From Denitrificimonas caeni (GTDB lineage Bacteria; Pseudomonadota; Gammaproteobacteria; Pseudomonadales; Pseudomonadaceae): a stretch of 64,000 nucleotides of DNA. The stretch covers positions 496,001 through 560,000 of the forward strand of contig NZ_CAJHOA010000001.1 in assembly GCF_905120345.1 (NCBI RefSeq), written 5' to 3'. Within the stretch, counting starts at the first letter, position 1, and each line of letters opens with the position of its first letter. The translations under genes were made by a program, and so were the position numbers. Of this stretch, positions 1-8,587 are shown piece by piece. The notes beneath the pieces were generated by a model. The model saw only the letters and a program-made list of their open reading frames with translations, searched no databases and was not told the origin of the DNA.

Positions 1-26
1 GTTGCGCACGTTTATTCATACGACGA

Positions 27-1385
27 TCAACTTAAGGCTGCCGGATTCAGTACCGCTAATAAGTGCTCGGTACTTTTTTCCAGTGATTCAGTCTCGCGTA
101 AACCTTGACGCAAGTAGGCTGACATATACGGATAACGCTCAATCGCCAAGTCAGTATCTTTATCACCGCCTGCCACATAAGCGCCAACACTGATCAAATC
201 ACGACTCTGCTGGTAACGTGTCCATAGTTGTTTAAAGCGTTGCGCAGCTTGCAGATGCTCTGCAGAGACCACTTGCGGCATCACCCGACTGACCGAGGCG
301 CTGACATCAATCGCCGGGTAATGCCCTTCTTGGGCTAAATCGCGCGACAGCACAAAGTGACCATCCAGTACACCACGTGCCGCATCAGCAATGGGGTCTT
401 GTTGATCATCACCTTCAGATAATACGGTATAAAAAGCAGTGATCGAACCGCCACCTTTTTCAGCGTTACCGGCACGCTCAACCAACTTAGGTAATTTAGC
501 AAACACGGAAGGTGGATAGCCTTTGGTGGCCGGCGGCTCGCCAATGGCCAAGGCAATTTCCCGCTGCGCTTGAGCGTAACGGGTTAAGGAATCCATCAGT
601 AATAAGACGTTATAGTTTTTGTCACGAAAATATTCAGCAATCCGCGTGCAATACATGGCCGCGCGTAGGCGCATCAAAGGCGCATCATCCGCCGGTGAGG
701 CCACGACAATCGCGCGTTTTAAATCCTCCTCACCAAGAATATCTTCAATAAACTCTTTAACTTCGCGGCCCCGCTCGCCGATCAAACCAACAATGACAAT
801 ATCGGCTTGGGTAAAACGCGTCATCATTCCCAGCAGCACACTCTTACCAACCCCAGTACCGGCAAATAAACCCAAACGCTGACCACGTCCCACAGTTAAT
901 AAGCCATTGATACTGCGAATGCCCACATCTAAAGGTTCACTGATAGGGTTACGTTTCAGTGGGTTGATGGCAGGCCCTTCCATTTGCACCCACTCTTCCG
1001 GCTCGATACGGCCTTTACCATCCAGCGGGCGGCCGGCACCATCTAAAACGCGCCCCAGCATCGACAGCCCCATTGGCATCCGATCAGTGCCCGCAACAGG
1101 CACAACTCGCGCGCCGGGAGCAATACCTGTGAGGTTACCGATTGGCATCAGAAAGACTTTCTCACCAGAAAACCCCATCACCTCAGCTTCCACTTGCACC
1201 GCTTGATAACCATCATTATTAATCACCAAACAGCGACTACCAACCGGCACTTGCACACCTTGCGCCTCTAAGGTCAAGCCCACCATCCGAATCAGACGAC
1301 CTTCAACCAGCGGTTGCTTTGACAACTGTGTAGCGTTTTTATAACTGGATAAGCGGGTCGCAAAGCGCGTGCGTTGCAGGTGCAT
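27..1385 (-). CDS. fliI: Flagellum-specific ATPase FliI
   Basis: Cytoplasmic ATPase of the flagellar type III export apparatus; it forms a hexamer that helps deliver and unfold export substrates and is related to the F1 beta subunit. The 452-residue product has a Walker A loop GLFAGTGVGKS at about residues 172-182, GERGRE with the catalytic glutamate at about 203-208, and Walker B LLLMD at about 261-265 followed by SLTRYAQAQRE, the FliI/YscN signature. Length is normal for the family. It follows fliH by 12 bases in the fliEFGHI block; fliJ, expected next, would lie left of the window. The stop codon is inside the window, so the gene is complete. Confidence 0.97.
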   Translation of the reverse strand: MHLQRTRFATRLSSYKNATQLSKQPLVEGRLIRMVGLTLEAQGVQVPVGSRCLVINNDGYQAVQVEAEVMGFSGEKVFLMPIGNLTGIAPGARVVPVAGTDRMPMGLSMLGRVLDGAGRPLDGKGRIEPEEWVQMEGPAINPLKRNPISEPLDVGIRSINGLLTVGRGQRLGLFAGTGVGKSVLLGMMTRFTQADIVIVGLIGERGREVKEFIEDILGEEDLKRAIVVASPADDAPLMRLRAAMYCTRIAEYFRDKNYNVLLLMDSLTRYAQAQREIALAIGEPPATKGYPPSVFAKLPKLVERAGNAEKGGGSITAFYTVLSEGDDQQDPIADAARGVLDGHFVLSRDLAQEGHYPAIDVSASVSRVMPQVVSAEHLQAAQRFKQLWTRYQQSRDLISVGAYVAGGDKDTDLAIERYPYMSAYLRQGLRETESLEKSTEHLLAVLNPAALS

Positions 1386-1397
1386 AGCGTCTCCTCG

Positions 1398-2297
1398 TCA
1401 GTTCAGAGCCTGAGTATCATCATCGATGCTCGGCTCGTCAGTCACAGCGTCAGGCTGCTGTGCGGCATCCTCCTCAATCACAGCGTCTAGTCCGAGTTCT
1501 TGCGCTGCCGCAGCCGGCTCAGCAGGCATATCGACAGCATCCAAGGACACCTGCAGATCAGGCGCCAGCGGTCGACTTTGCAGTTCGCGCTGCTGCTCTA
1601 AAATCTGTGTAGCAATATGTTCGATACGCGTTTCAATACTCGCGTCGATTTGAGTATTGAGCGACTCAAAACGGCAACCACCTGGCAGTAAATCGTCATC
1701 CTCAACAATTTTCCAGTGTTCTTCATGGCGCGCGCGCAAGGCTTTAATCTGTTCAAAATCCTGCGGATTAACATAGACGCGCACGGCCTCACTGCCCATC
1801 GGCAACAACTTTAAGGCTTCACGGACAACCTGTTTGATTTGGCTGGAGTCAATACTCAGTTCGCGCTGTATCACTTGACGACTGATCTGCATCACCAGAT
1901 CCAGCATACTTTCTTCAAGCTGTTGATCTTGCTGGGCGATCGGCTGAAAAAACTCGCGCATAATATTTTCTAGTGCTTGTACTTTATTGCGCAGTACCCC
2001 GTCCGCTTCTTGACTCGCCTTTAGCTGCCCAGCATGAAAGCCATCTTTCTCGCCAGTACTGAAGCCTTCATTCCAAGCCCCTTGGCGTACACTTTCAACA
2101 TCCTCAAGCGTCAACGGTTTGACGTCCTCAATCGTAACGTCTTCAACCCGCACTTCTGTCTCAGCCTCTGCCTCAACTGCAACCGGCTCAGGCTGCTTTT
2201 CTTCGATAGGCGCATCAAAGCTGGGTAAATCCCAACGACTAAAGAGCTGGCTTTCTTGTGCTGAAAGCAGCTCACTGCTTGGCTTTTTATCAGGCAT
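1398..2297 (-). CDS. fliH: Flagellar assembly protein FliH
   Basis: Regulator of the FliI ATPase and stator-like arm of the flagellar export machine. The 299-residue protein has an acidic, low-complexity N-terminus, a segment around residues 70-100 with GxxxG-type spacing (EGFSTGEKDGFHAG) typical of FliH, and the FliH/HrpE-family C-terminal domain ending near SIETRIEHIATQILEQQ. After that domain comes an acidic, alanine- and proline-rich tail of about 65 residues that looks disordered and makes the protein longer than I expect for the family. It lies between fliG and fliI with spacings of 2 and 12 bases, so translation is probably coupled. Confidence 0.93.
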   Translation of the reverse strand: MPDKKPSSELLSAQESQLFSRWDLPSFDAPIEEKQPEPVAVEAEAETEVRVEDVTIEDVKPLTLEDVESVRQGAWNEGFSTGEKDGFHAGQLKASQEADGVLRNKVQALENIMREFFQPIAQQDQQLEESMLDLVMQISRQVIQRELSIDSSQIKQVVREALKLLPMGSEAVRVYVNPQDFEQIKALRARHEEHWKIVEDDDLLPGGCRFESLNTQIDASIETRIEHIATQILEQQRELQSRPLAPDLQVSLDAVDMPAEPAAAAQELGLDAVIEEDAAQQPDAVTDEPSIDDDTQALN

Positions 2298-2299
2298 CG

Positions 2300-3316
2300 C
2301 TACACCATCTCTTCGCCACCTTTACCACCCAGCACAATTTCGCCGGCATCCGCCATACGGCGAGCAATGGTAAGAATTTCTTTTTGCGCCGACTCTACTT
2401 CACTGATGCGCACCGGCCCTTTGGCCTCTAAGTCATCACGCAACAGTTCAGACGCTCGTTTTGACATATTTTTAAAGATTTTTTCTTTAATGGCTTCATC
2501 AGCACCTTTCAGCGCCAGCACTAATACGTCGGAAGACACTTCTCGCAACAAGGACTGAATACCGCGATCATCGACATCAGCCAAGTTATCAAAGACAAAC
2601 ATCAGGTCTTCAATTTTCCCAGACAGATCATGATCCAGCTCGCGAATAGCATCCAGCAAGGGTCCTTCAATCGAACTGTCTAAGAAGTTCATAATATCAG
2701 CAGCACGCTTAACCCCACCCATGGTGGTCCGTGAGGTATTGGAGTTTCCAGAAAACTGTTTTTCCAAAATGCTGTTCAGTTCTTTTAGCGCCGCCGGCTG
2801 AATGGTATTCAGCGCAGAGACCCGCAAGACAATATCCAGACGCACTTTATGATCAAAATGCGCTAACACTTCACCAGCTTGATCGGGGTCTAAGTAGGCC
2901 ACAACAATTGCTTGAATCTGTGGGTGCTCATAGCGAATCACATCAGCGACTGCACGTGGCTCCATCCACTTTAAGCTGTCTAAACCACTGGTATTACCGC
3001 CCAACAAAATACGGTCAATTAAGCTGCCAGCTTTGTCTTCACCTAAGGCCTGGGTCAGCATTTTGCGGATATAACCGTCCGCACCAACGCCTAAGCCGGT
3101 TTGATCGCTGACCACCTCAACAAACTCACTCATCACCTGTTCGACCTGCTCACGATGCACATTACGCATCTGTGCCATGGCTGAACCGACGCGCTGTACT
3201 TCTTTAGGTCCCATATGCTGCAACACTTGCGCAGCATCACTCTCGCCCAGAGATAACAGCAAAATCGCAGCTTTATCGATTTTATTGAGTTTAGTTGTCA
3301 TAGCATTATCACTCAT
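2300..3316 (-). CDS. fliG: Flagellar motor switch protein FliG
   Basis: Rotor component of the C-ring that receives torque from the stators and sets rotation direction. The 338-residue protein has the FliG N-terminal domain that binds FliF, the middle domain with the EHPQ motif (RYEHPQIQAIVVAYL), and the C-terminal torque domain with the charged helix (LREVSSDVLVLALKGADEA, then DLEAKGPVRISEVE). Its start overlaps the fliF stop by 8 bases, indicating translational coupling. Starts at MSDNAM or five codons later at MTTKLNK are both possible. Length is typical. Confidence 0.97.
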   Translation of the reverse strand: MSDNAMTTKLNKIDKAAILLLSLGESDAAQVLQHMGPKEVQRVGSAMAQMRNVHREQVEQVMSEFVEVVSDQTGLGVGADGYIRKMLTQALGEDKAGSLIDRILLGGNTSGLDSLKWMEPRAVADVIRYEHPQIQAIVVAYLDPDQAGEVLAHFDHKVRLDIVLRVSALNTIQPAALKELNSILEKQFSGNSNTSRTTMGGVKRAADIMNFLDSSIEGPLLDAIRELDHDLSGKIEDLMFVFDNLADVDDRGIQSLLREVSSDVLVLALKGADEAIKEKIFKNMSKRASELLRDDLEAKGPVRISEVESAQKEILTIARRMADAGEIVLGGKGGEEMV

Positions 3317-5096
3317 CAGAGTTAATCCACTCTTTTACGACCTGTGCCACGCGTCCAGGATCTTCGGCAACTAAGCTTTTAATCGCATTAAGCTGGGCAT
3401 CATACCCTTCGCTGGGACTCGGCAATAAAATGTTTTGTGGACCACCTAGACTGACTCGATCCTCAGCTAAGCCAGCATCGAGATCATCCAATCCACCCAT
3501 TTCAGCATCAGCTAACCGATCACGGGTTGCCAGCTCTTTGGATGTACCGCCACCTACCACATTACGTAGCAAGGGACGCAGCACTCCAAAGACCAGCACT
3601 AAAATAAACAAGACGCCTAATACTTGCTTAACAATGTCCCAGAACCAAGGTTGGGTGTAAAAAGGAATATCAATAATTTCTTCAGGCATCAGTGGTGCAA
3701 AGGGGGCGTTAATCACGCTAACGCTGTCACCTCGACTGGCGCTAAAACCGACAGAATCCTGTACTAAGCGCGTAAAACGCGCAACGTCTTGTTCTGTCCA
3801 TGGCACGCGAGTCGCCACACCAGTTTCTGGATTAATAATAATTTGGTCATCCACCACCACCGCAACAGACAAGCGCTGTAAACGACCTTGGTCTTGTTTG
3901 GTATAGCTGATCGAACGATCCAATTCAAAGTTACGGGTCGACTGCTCACGCTTATCGTTTGGATAAGGTGCCAACATTGCTTGCCCAGTGGCCGGATCAA
4001 TAATTTGCTCACCATTGGCATCCAACAACGGCTGACCTGCGGCAACAGGACCACCTGCTGCTTGCGCACCGCCCGCCACCTCAGGTGCTGTCGCAGCGCC
4101 TGGAGGTTGATTGCTCAGCGCACCGGGCACACCTTGTGGACCACTGCTAACTTGACGCTGCTCAATCACAGATTGTTCACTGCGCAGCGCTGGCTGATCA
4201 GGGTTAAAAGTTTCCGAAGTGGATTCAATCGCGCTGAAGTCCACATCTGCCGACACTTCTGCTTTATAGCGATCAGCCCCTAAAATAGGCTGTAAAATAT
4301 TATGCACTCGTTGCGTAAACAAGGTTTCTAAGCGGCGCGAGTAATCAAACTGTTTACCCGCGCGGGTCATTTCTGACAGCTCTTGCTGATCGGATAACAG
4401 ATGACCTTTCTGATCGACCACCGTCACTTGTGATTTATCTAATTCCGGCACACTGGTGGCGACGAGATTAATAATCGCCATCACCTGACTCGGTTCAAGA
4501 CTGCGCCCTGAATACAGCTCAACCAATACCGAGGCGCTCGGTTTACGCTCATCACGAACAAACACTGAGCTTTTTGGAATAGCCAAATGTACACGTGCGG
4601 CTTTGACGTTATTTAAACTGGAGACCGTGCGCGCCAGCTCGCCCTCTAAACCACGACGGTAACGTGTGGTTTCCATAAACTGACTGGTACCTAAGCCCTG
4701 CTCTTTATCAAGGATTTCAAAACCAATGTTATTATCGCTGGGCGTCACTCCTGCTGTTGCGAGCTTTAAACGCGCATTGGATAAATCGGCAGCTTTAACT
4801 AACAATGCCCCCGAGTTAGGCTCAACACGGTAGGCAATACCAGCGGTGCCCAAAGTTTCAATCACTTGATTAGCATCTAAACCCGCCAAACTGCCATACA
4901 GCGGACGATAATCAGGTTCCTGCGACCACAAGACAACGGCAAAACCAATGGCCACACTGGCAGCCAAACCGACCAAGAGAGCGACCTGGCGTAACGCAGG
5001 CATTTGCGCCAAACTGTCCAAAAACGCCAATCCAGCAAAAGCAGGCTTGCCTGGTTGCGTGGTGGTTTGCGGAGTATTTGCGGTTGCGTCAACCAT
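3309..5096 (-). CDS. fliF: Flagellar MS-ring protein FliF
   Basis: Forms the membrane MS-ring on which the motor and export gate assemble. The 595-residue protein has one membrane span near residues 38-57, a YscJ/FliF periplasmic domain, a low-complexity Gly/Ala/Pro loop in the middle (around residues 315-365), a second span near residues 485-510 (VLGVLFILVLVFGVL), and a cytoplasmic C-terminus ending in a FliG-binding helix (LVAEDPGRVAQVVKEWI). An AGGGG Shine-Dalgarno lies 10 bases before ATG. It follows fliE by 12 bases and overlaps fliG. Confidence 0.97.
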   Translation of the reverse strand: MVDATANTPQTTTQPGKPAFAGLAFLDSLAQMPALRQVALLVGLAASVAIGFAVVLWSQEPDYRPLYGSLAGLDANQVIETLGTAGIAYRVEPNSGALLVKAADLSNARLKLATAGVTPSDNNIGFEILDKEQGLGTSQFMETTRYRRGLEGELARTVSSLNNVKAARVHLAIPKSSVFVRDERKPSASVLVELYSGRSLEPSQVMAIINLVATSVPELDKSQVTVVDQKGHLLSDQQELSEMTRAGKQFDYSRRLETLFTQRVHNILQPILGADRYKAEVSADVDFSAIESTSETFNPDQPALRSEQSVIEQRQVSSGPQGVPGALSNQPPGAATAPEVAGGAQAAGGPVAAGQPLLDANGEQIIDPATGQAMLAPYPNDKREQSTRNFELDRSISYTKQDQGRLQRLSVAVVVDDQIIINPETGVATRVPWTEQDVARFTRLVQDSVGFSASRGDSVSVINAPFAPLMPEEIIDIPFYTQPWFWDIVKQVLGVLFILVLVFGVLRPLLRNVVGGGTSKELATRDRLADAEMGGLDDLDAGLAEDRVSLGGPQNILLPSPSEGYDAQLNAIKSLVAEDPGRVAQVVKEWINSDE

Positions 5097-5108
5097 GATC
5101 TATCGCCC

Positions 5109-5444
5109 CTAAACTGGCATCTGCATAATATCTTGATAAGCCTGAACCAGCTTATTGCGAACTTGTGTCATTGCTTGAAATGAGACGCTGGCTTTTTGTG
5201 AGGCAATCATCACGTCAGTTAAATCGACGCCACTCTGCCCTATTTCAAAAGCTTTAGCGAGCTGGTTTGAGGCCTGTTGTGTTTCATTCACTTTACCGAC
5301 GGCTTGGCCAAGCATCTCAGCGAAATTAGGGCCGCCAGCCGCAGGGACTTCTGATACAGCTGGGGGCTTAACGCGCGCCATTGCATCCGTCTGCATAGCA
5401 CGCATTTCTAACATCAACCGATTAAATTCTATACCTTGGCTCAT
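5109..5444 (-). CDS. fliE: Flagellar hook-basal body protein FliE
   Basis: Small export-dependent protein that joins the MS-ring to the rod. The 111-residue product ends in the conserved FliE C-terminal helix ([20 protein letters not shown] ... [17 protein letters not shown]). It is the first gene of fliEFGHI, with an AGGAG Shine-Dalgarno 6 bases before ATG. A sigma-54 type promoter lies about 50-70 bases upstream. The gene upstream is an unrelated ABC transporter rather than the fleQ/fleSR regulators often found here in Pseudomonas. Confidence 0.95.
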   Translation of the reverse strand: MSQGIEFNRLMLEMRAMQTDAMARVKPPAVSEVPAAGGPNFAEMLGQAVGKVNETQQASNQLAKAFEIGQSGVDLTDVMIASQKASVSFQAMTQVRNKLVQAYQDIMQMPV

Positions 5445-5494
5445 TTTTATCTCCTATCGCTTCTTTGACGCTTTGCGATTCATATAGAGATAAG

Positions 5495-5511
5495 AGCAAT
5501 TTTCAGGCCAA
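5495..5511 (-). promoter_or_regulatory. Sigma-54 (RpoN) promoter of the fliE operon
   Basis: Read on the minus strand the site is TTGGCCTGAAAATTGCT. The -24 GG and -12 GC are separated by exactly 10 bases, and TGGC...TTGCT matches the RpoN consensus except at two positions of the -24 element. It lies about 50 bases before the fliE start, giving a leader of roughly 40 nucleotides. RpoN and FleQ control of fliE is established in Pseudomonas. I did not identify a FleQ site. Confidence 0.75.
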
Positions 5512-5533
5512 CTTAAGCTTAACCCAAGATCTG

Positions 5534-6313
5534 CTAGCTACGCATACCTCGACCAGAGATTAATAAACGTACGCACACGGTATACAAAATCAAGGCCGTA
5601 ACTAGCATCAGGCTAATCGCCACGCTGATATCAATATCAGAGACGCCTAAAATACCGTAACGAAACGCATTAACCATATGCAAAATAGGGTTAGCGAGAG
5701 AGAGTGTTTTCCAGAATGGACCCAGCATATCAATTGAGTAAAACACCCCGCCTAAGTAGGTCAGTGGCGTCAGTACAAAAGCAGGAATAATCGAGATATC
5801 ATCAAAATTACGTGCAAATACCGCGTTTAAAAAACCACCTAAAGCAAATACAGCTGATGTACAAACAATCACTACAAGGGTAATAGCTAAGTTATGCACC
5901 TGCAGGTTGGTAAAAAACAGTGATAAAACCGAGACAATCACCGCTACGCCCAGCCCACGCAAAACACCACCCATCACAAAACCAATCAAAATAGTATGTG
6001 GCGATACCGGTGACACCATCAACTCTTCAATAGAGTGTTGAAATTTAGCACTAAAAAAGCTCGACACCACGTTGCTGTATGAGTTGGTAATCACCGACAT
6101 CATGATCAAACCCGGAACGATGTACTGCATGTAAGTAAAGCCATGCATGTCACCGATTTGACTACCGATCAAATTACCGAAGATCACAAAGTATAAAACC
6201 ATAGTAATAGCCGGCGGCAATAAGGTTTGTGGCCAAATACGCAGAAATCGTCGTGCTTCACGGTAGACAATGGTTTTTAAGGCAACCCAATTGGATTTTA
6301 ACTCTGCGTTCAT
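5534..6313 (-). CDS. ABC-2 type transporter permease (YadH-like)
   Basis: Membrane subunit of an ABC exporter. The 259-residue protein shows about six hydrophobic spans and the ABC-2 family pattern seen in YadH (LPPAITMVLYFVIFG near the N-terminus, then MMSVITNSYSNVVSSFF and LTPLTYLGGVFYSIDML). It overlaps the ATPase gene just upstream by 4 bases, so the two form a translationally coupled pair. The substrate is unknown; O-antigen, drug or lipid export are all compatible with the family. Confidence 0.88.
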   Translation of the reverse strand: MNAELKSNWVALKTIVYREARRFLRIWPQTLLPPAITMVLYFVIFGNLIGSQIGDMHGFTYMQYIVPGLIMMSVITNSYSNVVSSFFSAKFQHSIEELMVSPVSPHTILIGFVMGGVLRGLGVAVIVSVLSLFFTNLQVHNLAITLVVIVCTSAVFALGGFLNAVFARNFDDISIIPAFVLTPLTYLGGVFYSIDMLGPFWKTLSLANPILHMVNAFRYGILGVSDIDISVAISLMLVTALILYTVCVRLLISGRGMRS

Positions 6314-7242
6314 AGCTGATCACCCTCCAGGTTCTTTTCTACCAATGACACAAAGAGTTCCTCCAGTCGGTTACTTTTATTACGCAAACTCAGCACTTCA
6401 ATGCCTTGCGCTGAAAGCTGAGTAAATAAATCAGTTAAGCCTCGGTGCTTTTCAACCTGTACTTGCAAGGTACATTCATCCAGTAGTTGCGCAGGATAAC
6501 CATGTAATTCTGGCGTTTGTGTTTGCGTCTCTTTTAAATCAAGCAAAAAAGTTTCATTCGATAACTGACCTAGCAAAGAGCGCATACTGGTGTTTTCGAC
6601 AATAGTACCGTGATCAATAATGGCAATATTACGACACAGCTGTTCCGCTTCCTCAAGGTAGTGAGTGGTCAGAATAATAGTAGTTCCCTGCTCGTTGAGT
6701 TGCGTAAGGTATTCCCACATCGAGCGGCGCAACTCAATATCCACACCCGCTGTTGGCTCATCGAGAATCAATAAACGAGGCTTATGCATTAACGCACGAG
6801 CAATCATTAAGCGACGCTTCATCCCACCAGAAAGCATCCGTGAAGCCGAGTCACGCTTATCCCATAGGCCTAACTGCTTAAGCAGCTCTTCAGCACGCAC
6901 AAGCGCATCTTTAAGCTTAATACCGTAATAACCCGCTTGTGTGGTTAAGATATTTTGCGCAGTTTCAAATTGGTTAAAATTAAACTCTTGTGGGACCAAG
7001 CCAATACAGCGCTTTAACGCCAGCGGATCAGTATCTAAATCATGGCCAAATACCTGCACACTGCCGCTGGTTTTATTGACCAAGGTGGAAAGGATGCCAA
7101 TGGTGGTTGATTTACCTGCGCCGTTAGGACCTAACAGGGCAAAAAAATCACCTTCCGCCACTTCTAAATCAACCCCTTTCAGGGCCTCAAAGCCATTTTC
7201 ATAGCTTTTTTTTAACTGCTTAATGGATAACGCCAAAGTCAT
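6310..7242 (-). CDS. ABC transporter ATP-binding protein (YadG-like)
   Basis: ATPase partner of the downstream permease. It shows Walker A GPNGAGKSTT at about residues 38-47, signature LSGGMKRRLMIARAL, Walker B LLILDEPTAGVD and the switch histidine in TTHYLEEAE. After the nucleotide-binding domain comes a DUF4162-like C-terminal stretch of about 80 residues, typical of ABC-2 ATPases. I chose ATG 7242 (MTLALSIKQLKK); the reading frame can extend five codons to a TTG at 7257 but gains no conserved sequence. Neither start has a clear Shine-Dalgarno. Confidence 0.9.
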   Translation of the reverse strand: MTLALSIKQLKKSYENGFEALKGVDLEVAEGDFFALLGPNGAGKSTTIGILSTLVNKTSGSVQVFGHDLDTDPLALKRCIGLVPQEFNFNQFETAQNILTTQAGYYGIKLKDALVRAEELLKQLGLWDKRDSASRMLSGGMKRRLMIARALMHKPRLLILDEPTAGVDIELRRSMWEYLTQLNEQGTTIILTTHYLEEAEQLCRNIAIIDHGTIVENTSMRSLLGQLSNETFLLDLKETQTQTPELHGYPAQLLDECTLQVQVEKHRGLTDLFTQLSAQGIEVLSLRNKSNRLEELFVSLVEKNLEGDQL

Positions 7243-7329
7243 AATAATTGCACACAAGTATTTAGATTTAATCTATAAAGATGGGGGCTGAGTTGTGATT
7301 TTACAAGCGGACATTGGGCAACAATAGCC

Positions 7330-7887
7330 TTACAGCGCGCCCAAGGAATAATATTTGCCCTGGCTCCACAGCCCTAGCACCTGCTGCCCCTCTATCACAC
7401 CCTCTTCGCCATACTCCACCAACTGATAAAAATCACTACGTTGCAACAGCACGCGGAGGTTCTTGCCAATCGAGACATACGGCGACGGTTCTTGCGTTTG
7501 TGGGTCAATCTCCACATGCACAGGGTGCTCAGGACCAATCATCAAAACATCGTCTAAATTAGTCGTCACGTACACATTTTGCTCACGCCCTTCACCCTGC
7601 ACAAAGGTATTAATAGAAACAAAGGGCGCGTCCTCAACGTCAATGCTGAGTTTCTCAACCGGTGTCACCAAAAAATACTGATCGCCCTCTCTGCGCAATA
7701 ATCGCGAAAAAAGCTTTACTAAAGCCACTCGCTCAATCACACCACCTTGATGATACCAGCGCCCATCACGAGCAATACGCATCTCACTGTCACCGCACTG
7801 TGCTGGCTGCCAATCAGCATTATAGGATAAGCGCTCTGCACTATCAGCCAAGCACTGTAATACATCATTATGATCAGGGTTGTGCAT
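7330..7887 (-). CDS. DUF1285 family protein
   Basis: A 185-residue soluble protein recognised as DUF1285 from its overall pattern (DGRWYHQGGVIERVALVKLF, then FLVTPVEKLSIDVEDAPF and VYVTTNLDDVLMIG). The family consists of small cytoplasmic proteins common in Pseudomonas, with no firm biochemical role known to me. There is no signal peptide or membrane span. It lies 15 bases after the lipoprotein gene at 7902-8507 on the same strand, so joint transcription is plausible. Confidence 0.8.
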   Translation of the reverse strand: MHNPDHNDVLQCLADSAERLSYNADWQPAQCGDSEMRIARDGRWYHQGGVIERVALVKLFSRLLRREGDQYFLVTPVEKLSIDVEDAPFVSINTFVQGEGREQNVYVTTNLDDVLMIGPEHPVHVEIDPQTQEPSPYVSIGKNLRVLLQRSDFYQLVEYGEEGVIEGQQVLGLWSQGKYYSLGAL

Positions 7888-7901
7888 AAAATAAGCCTGT
7901 A

Positions 7902-8507
7902 TTAAGGGTTTAAACCCAGCAAGCGTCGCGCATAGTTGCGTAACGGCGGACGAATCATGTCTTCGGGCTTCTTATTATGAAAGGTTAAAAAGCCACCGCG
8001 ATTACGGATATTAGCGGTATCAACCAAATAGCCATTACCGACCTCCACCAGCATCAAATGAATTGCTCCGCGGTCCACCCCTAGACGCGCGCCGCTGTCT
8101 TTTCTTGTTTTAAACTCATCCCAATTACCGATGCGATCGTTGCCTTGCGCAAAGCGGGTATACAACAAGTAATGCGCGCCACTATGGCGCGCAGCCTGCA
8201 ACGCCTCTTCAAAGCCCATCGGCACAGGGGCAAGGCTTAGCCGCGGAAAATACTCAACAAAGGCATTAAAGGTTTCTTCCGCAACAATATTTGGGCGCGC
8301 CGACGCATGGCCCAACGGAATAAACAGCCCTTGGCTGATATAGATATAAGAATCAGCCTGCAAACGCCAATTATTAGCACGCTTAATTTCACTGTGATTA
8401 AGCAGACCTGCATCACGCATCTGGTACTCAGTTTCTGCTGTTAAATCACTGACCTTCATACAGGATGCCAAAGCAACAACCAATAAAATCAATAATAATT
8501 GGCGCAT
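7902..8507 (-). CDS. Putative lipoprotein, DUF4823-like
   Basis: The start is ATG 8507, preceded by AGGTGG 6 bases away. It gives an N-terminus of one charged residue, a hydrophobic stretch and a lipobox ending LASC (MRQLLLILLVVALASC), so a lipid-anchored envelope protein of about 201 residues is predicted. A longer reading frame to 8570 would bury this signal and is unlikely. The rest resembles DUF4823 proteins of Pseudomonas (QADSYIYISQGLFIPLGHA, HYLLYTRFAQGNDRIG, NYARRLLGLNP); the name is from memory. Function unknown. Confidence 0.75.
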   Translation of the reverse strand: MRQLLLILLVVALASCMKVSDLTAETEYQMRDAGLLNHSEIKRANNWRLQADSYIYISQGLFIPLGHASARPNIVAEETFNAFVEYFPRLSLAPVPMGFEEALQAARHSGAHYLLYTRFAQGNDRIGNWDEFKTRKDSGARLGVDRGAIHLMLVEVGNGYLVDTANIRNRGGFLTFHNKKPEDMIRPPLRNYARRLLGLNP

Positions 8508-8587
8508 ATAACGTCCACCTCTAGCGTCAAAAGAATAATCCTTGAATTTTACAAGCAGGTTTTGCGCCAATCTATACTTTTAAAAGT

